Shown here in pieces: positions 60,314 to 64,000 of a stretch of DNA of 64,000 nt. The notes beneath the pieces were generated by a model that saw nothing but the letters and a program-made list of their open reading frames with translations, was not told the origin of the DNA and did no database searches. The stretch is from Moniliella sp. 'wahieum' (taxonomy: Eukaryota; Basidiomycota; Moniliellomycetes; Moniliellales; Moniliellaceae): positions 124,001 through 188,000 of the forward strand of contig RSEE01000095.1 in NCBI GenBank assembly GCA_003971905.1, in the 5' to 3' direction. The position numbers were made by a program, and so were the translations under genes. Each line of letters opens with the position of its first letter. Within the stretch, counting starts at the first letter, position 1.

Positions 60314-60950
60314 ATGGTACGTCCGGTGGTCTTGGTGCTATGCACTCAGACTCAGGCCCAACTGGGTGGTAGCTGCTCGGTCCCACCCCCCCCCCCCGCC
60401 GATGGAACGCTGACGATTGACTCCACTCCCCCCTGCTGTGCTTCTCAGGCGCACGGAGAAGAGAAACAAGGATACAGGCCTTGGACGCCTCTTGGCGGAA
60501 AACAACCAAGTGCGTACCCCCCCCCCCCCTCCTCCCGTACTTTCTTCCCTCCTCGTGCTCCGCGAGACTAACTTTTGCGTCCCAGCCCGGCACGGTGGAA
60601 GGTCAACACGGCGATCGGCATGGCCGGCCTCATCTTTATAACTACTTGCCTTCCGCATGGAGATGGGCGACCGGGTGGTACGTGTGTCCGTTTTGAGGTG
60701 GGGTGCTTGGGGTGCTACGTCCGACAGAGAGAGAATGTGTGTGTGTTGCGATATGACGCTCCCTTTGTTTCTTGTTTTCTTGGTAGACGTACCACCGTCT
60801 GCCTGTACGGTGGACGCCGTCGATGCTGTGGCACAAGCAGTTCACCTCGGGCGAGTACGAGGCGGATCGGTCGCTGTTGAGCACCGGCTGGCCACCATCA
60901 GGAGGAACACCATTAAGTCATCCAGTCGCGGTCGAGTGCATGAACGTTGA
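60314..60950 (+). CDS. Small single-pass membrane protein of about 110 residues, function unknown
   Basis: Four exons can be drawn. The first coding exon is only the ATG (60314-60316), followed by a donor GTACGT. Exon 2 (60449-60509) reads AHGEEKQGYRPWTPLGGKQP. Exon 3 from 60586 reads ARWKVNTAIGMAGLIFITTC, a probable membrane segment. Exon 4 begins after an acceptor near 60786 and reads TYHRLPVRWTPSMLWHKQFT then SGEYEADRS, possibly ending at 60950. Introns 1 and 2 both contain C13 runs; in intron 2 it directly follows the donor GTGCGTA. Two base losses are needed for one reading frame. The layout (short leader, one membrane helix, basic C-terminus) suggests a small mitochondrial or ER membrane protein, but no family is recognised. 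Confidence 0.45.
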
Positions 60951-61421
60951 ACCTGATCCTCCTAGCGTACGAGTACGGAGTACTGCGTGTGTTGCGCTGG
61001 GAACGAAGGTTGTCATAGCGCGAGACGCGGAGGATGGCGAGACCCGTTCGAGATACCAAATGTGCTGAGTAAGGCCTAAAGGTCGGATCGACGCGGGAGA
61101 CTAGAACGGCGTGGTGAGTTCCAGGGAAACAAATAAGAACAACAACTCAGCCCAGGCTGAGAGGAGCATACAACGGGCTAGCTAGCTACCGGGTTGGATC
61201 GTAAATGTCACCGCCAGGCAACTAACTGCCACGATGGGTGGATGACTACCCCCCAAGCCAGTTGCTAACTTCCAAACGCCTCTTCCACACATGACGATTG
61301 TTGCGTGCTTGGGAGATGGTGTATATCAGTGGTTGACGAGTACCAGGGTTTGAGTACCGCCTCGACGGAAAAGAGTAGGAAGGCAGAACAGGGGAAATTG
61401 AGGAATTTATGCCCGGGAAGA
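60951..61421. other. Intergenic region before tRNA-Asn copy 2
   Basis: About 470 bp with no supported gene. No copy of the A/B dispersed repeat is seen here. Confidence 0.5.
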
Positions 61422-61422
61422 G

Positions 61423-61430
61423 AAAAAAAA
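61423..61430 (-). terminator. Pol III terminator of tRNA-Asn copy 2
   Basis: A run of eight T on the minus strand, directly after the tRNA 3' end. Confidence 0.8.
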
Positions 61431-61431
61431 C

Positions 61432-61529
61432 GTTCCATGTTGGGCTCGAACCAACGACCTCCCGATGCCAAAGGGGCATAGGCCGTCTGTGTAACAGTCG
61501 GACGCTCTAGCCAACTGAGCTAATGGAAC
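61432..61529 (-). tRNA. tRNA-Asn (anticodon GTT), second copy, with a 25-nt intron
   Basis: Same structure as copy 1 but with a perfect acceptor stem (GTTCCAT/ATGGAAC). The intron between positions 37 and 38 differs from copy 1 by a single base. Mature length 73 nt. Confidence 0.95.
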
Positions 61530-61702
61530 AAGTATTGGGTAGTCAGCCTGTTAGGAAAAGGCGGCTGACAAGCAAGCATTCATCTCGTAGACATAGGTGG
61601 TTTATATTGCAGGCTGGCAATCAACGAGGGGACAACCACCTTCGTCTCCCCCCGTCTGCAGCATCCCTCGGGTGGCATTGGTTGGTGCGACTGTCCTCCA
61701 CG

Positions 61703-63661
61703 ATGCCCACGGCCCCTCCGCTGCCTCGGATGCCCGCCACCCCTCCAGCTCGGCTCCCGTCTGTTGCTGCTCCCTACAACTCAGGCCGTCTCGCGGCCTT
61801 GGACCCTGGCATGCCCATCCCATCCCCCCCCCACCACCACCACCACCACTGCTCCCGTTTCCCTCGTGCCCCACGCTGAGGGCCATCCCTCGCCTCCTTC
61901 CCGGCTCCTGTGCCCGCTCCCGCGTGCGGTGTCTCTGGCTCTGACCAAGTAACGATCGAGCGGCTGGAGACCAATGTCAAGGACCTCGCCAAGCTTGTTC
62001 ATACCCTCGACCACGGCATGACCACTGTTCTCTCCAGGCTCTTTTCCCTTGCCGATATGCAGGATGTCGTGCAGACCGTCCCGCCGACGATTAAAGAGTC
62101 GGGTATGTATATGTTTGTGCTCTTTCCTCTTGGGTGCCATCACAATGGTCGAAGAGAGGGTGGAAAGGCTGACGACCTGAGGACGTGGTTTTGTATTTGG
62201 TGGCCTCTATCGGTCGGCATAACAGCGGACCAGCTGAGGGCTGAGCAGGCCAAGATGGCGCGTGCGATCGAGGGCCAGTTAGACAGCATCCAACAACACA
62301 TGTTAATGCAACAAGACGCAAGCAAAAACAGGTCCGTATATCCCCCCTCCCACCTTCCCTTTGCATTCCCTCCCTCTCTTTTTCTTCCCCCAAAAAGCAA
62401 CGTATGGAGAGGAAGCTGAGTCGCACCCCCCATTCCTTACATACACCAGCCTATGCCGGTCGCCGCGTGCCAAGTCACCGACCTTGCGACGCAAGTGGAA
62501 ACCGTACAAACTCACCTCCAAACCCTGCACACCAAGCTCGACACGCTCTACCCGCTTGTCTGCCCCCCAACCTGAATCCCTTACAACAAGCCGTCGATGG
62601 CGTGGCGCAGTCTCTGGCGCTCGGCATTGCGAGTGTGAAAACGCATCTGACACAGCTCGACGATACCGTTGCCACCGAGGGGAGCAAGTGGAAAACGGGG
62701 TTAGAAGCTGTACTCAACGCCCAGGCAGATGCCGTGCAGGCGGTACAGAGGATGCACCACACTCCTTTCCACGACCACCAACGTGGTCTGGATAACGTAC
62801 TTGACGCCATACATTCCCTGGCGGAAAAAGTTACGCTTCTCATGCCCTTGGTACACTCGGGTCCACCTCCCCCTCCAGTCTCACGTACCACCAACCCTCC
62901 ACTTCCTATTCCGACCACCCCCGTCGCCCTTCCTACTCTTCATCACACACAATGTCGTCCGACCAGACCGTCATACCTCCCTCCTCCCTCCCCGCCGAAG
63001 TCCCCGCCCACTCGCCTCGCCTACATCCACATCCACACCCACATCCAGACCCACGCCCACACCCTTCATCTTCCCCGCCGGCACCCGTTCGCCCTGCGAC
63101 CTATTTGCAGTGGTTCACCAGCGGGAACAAGTCCAGGTACTGGACGAGTCCCAGACGGATGTGGAGGTGGAGATGGAGATGAATTGTACCTCGGTCCCCG
63201 TTCCCAACACGCCCGAGATGCGGGGCAAGTTGCGTCCCCGTTGCGTGCCCGCTGCAACCGGGATGGACACGCAGCCTGCCACCCACCTCGCACGCCCACG
63301 TCCCCCGCCCCCTGCCAACAGCAAGGCCATGCGCGATCCGGGACAGAAGGCCAAGGCCAAGCGCGAACCGGGGGGGAACGCTAAGGTCAAACGCGACCCC
63401 GCTGGACACAGGAAAGTCAAACGTGAACGCGAACGTGAACGTGAACGCGAACGCGAGCCAGCTGGGCACGGCAAGGTCAAGCGCGAAGCTACAGCTACAG
63501 TGACCGATCACAAGAGCCGAGCTTCGTCGCCTACTGCACAAGCGGCCTCGCGCCGTCGTCGTAGGCGCATCCTGAGTACCACGGCCGGTCTGGGTCTGGG
63601 CAGGGCGATGCCCGCCATGCCAAGGAGCACAAGGCCACGCGAAGGCGGAAGGGAGCGGTAG
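61703..63661 (+). CDS. Coiled-coil protein with a basic, repeat-containing tail, function unknown
   Basis: The tentative start, ATG 61703, begins a Pro/Ala-rich leader with a His6 run (61832-61852). Helical segments follow: VTIERLETNVKDLAKLVHTL, DHGMTTVLSRLFSLADMQDV, then after an intron (from about 62103, GTATGT...AACAG) ADQLRAEQAKMARAIEGQLD. A second intron is near 62335-62440. Next are TDLATQVETVQTHLQTLHTK and KTHLTQLDDTVATEGSKWKT. The C-terminal part is disordered and basic, with PGGNAKVKRDPAGHRKVKRE units and an Arg-Glu repeat, then RRRRRRILSTTAG, stop at 63661. Nuclear location is plausible from the basic clusters. No family is recognised. Confidence 0.55.
63420..63456 (+). repeat. GAACGY hexamer repeat encoding Arg-Glu
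   Basis: Six or so copies of CGTGAA/CGCGAA in the C-terminal tail of the coiled-coil protein. Confidence 0.85.
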
Positions 63662-64000
63662 CTTCAGCACCCACTGTAACATGTAATGGTTTGTTGACGG
63701 TTCCCAATTCCAGGTATTACCCTGATTGAGGGGGGTATGGGTCTAAACTATAAAATAGTATGGTACAGAAGGCACGGTGTGTCTTTTGTTGGGGCGTGTT
63801 TTGTGTTCCCTTTGCGGGCTAACATCTTACATGGATACCGCACCATGTGCATGATGAGCGGGCCACTATATGATCCAAACTAGAGTCTGTGCTGCCAGGG
63901 ATGTTAGGAAGAAACTGAGAGATCTCTGGGCAGAGATCAAGGAGCGGATGCAGCAATGTGGAAACCCTACTAACGGAAGAGAGAAGAGTGGCCGAGAGGC
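63662..64000. other. Right-hand end of the window
   Basis: About 340 bp, less GC-rich than the rest, including ACTATAAAATAG near 63748 (TATA-like on the plus strand). No gene can be supported before the edge. Confidence 0.4.

Overview
This window is nuclear DNA from a GC-rich fungus, most likely a basidiomycete. The evidence is short introns (about 60-130 bp, GT...AG), fungal-type gene families (mitochondrial MSH1, a Grr1-like F-box protein, a NIPA-type transporter, an AGC kinase with long disordered tails), an intron-containing tRNA-Asn, and many Pro/Ser/Ala-rich disordered proteins. I cannot name the species; an Ustilaginomycotina-like relative is only a guess. There is no CRISPR array, operon or prokaryotic feature.

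Layout, left to right: an aldo-keto reductase running off the left edge (-); an MFS transporter (-); pyruvate decarboxylase (-); a gene-poor 3.3 kb stretch; mitochondrial aconitase (+); an RPAP1-like protein (+); ADP/ATP carrier (+); a short-chain dehydrogenase (+); a helix-turn-helix gene related to Tc1/mariner DNA-binding regions (+, probably decayed or badly read); NMN adenylyltransferase (+); MSH1 (+); UTP18 (-); a roughly 6.5 kb gene for a disordered/coiled-coil protein (+); an alpha/beta-hydrolase-like gene (-); tRNA-Asn copy 1 (+) with an old retroelement repeat beside it; a Grr1-like F-box/LRR gene (+); a Gag-like retroelement remnant (-); a PTEN-like probable pseudophosphatase (-); a NIPA-type transporter (-); an AGC kinase (-); EMC2 (-); a small membrane-protein gene (+); tRNA-Asn copy 2 (-); and a coiled-coil gene with a basic repeat tail (+).

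Most genes are ordinary housekeeping and do not form a cluster. Pyruvate decarboxylase, aconitase, the ADP/ATP carrier and NMN adenylyltransferase all belong to central energy and NAD metabolism, but they are unlinked transcription units.

Many conserved genes are broken into several frames. In aconitase all 11 inferred shifts are single-base losses, as are 2 of 2 in pyruvate decarboxylase and 4 of 4 in the Grr1-like gene, while the ADP/ATP carrier and the dehydrogenase are intact. This pattern fits deletion errors in the assembly better than gene death, so nearly all protein models here are approximate.

I found no complete, clearly new multi-gene system. The best leads are: poly(C) runs just after 5' splice sites in four introns, two genes whose start codon appears to abut a splice donor, a PTEN-like protein without its catalytic cysteine, and a Gag-like ORF interrupted by an in-frame UGA-C beside a tRNA-associated repeat family.
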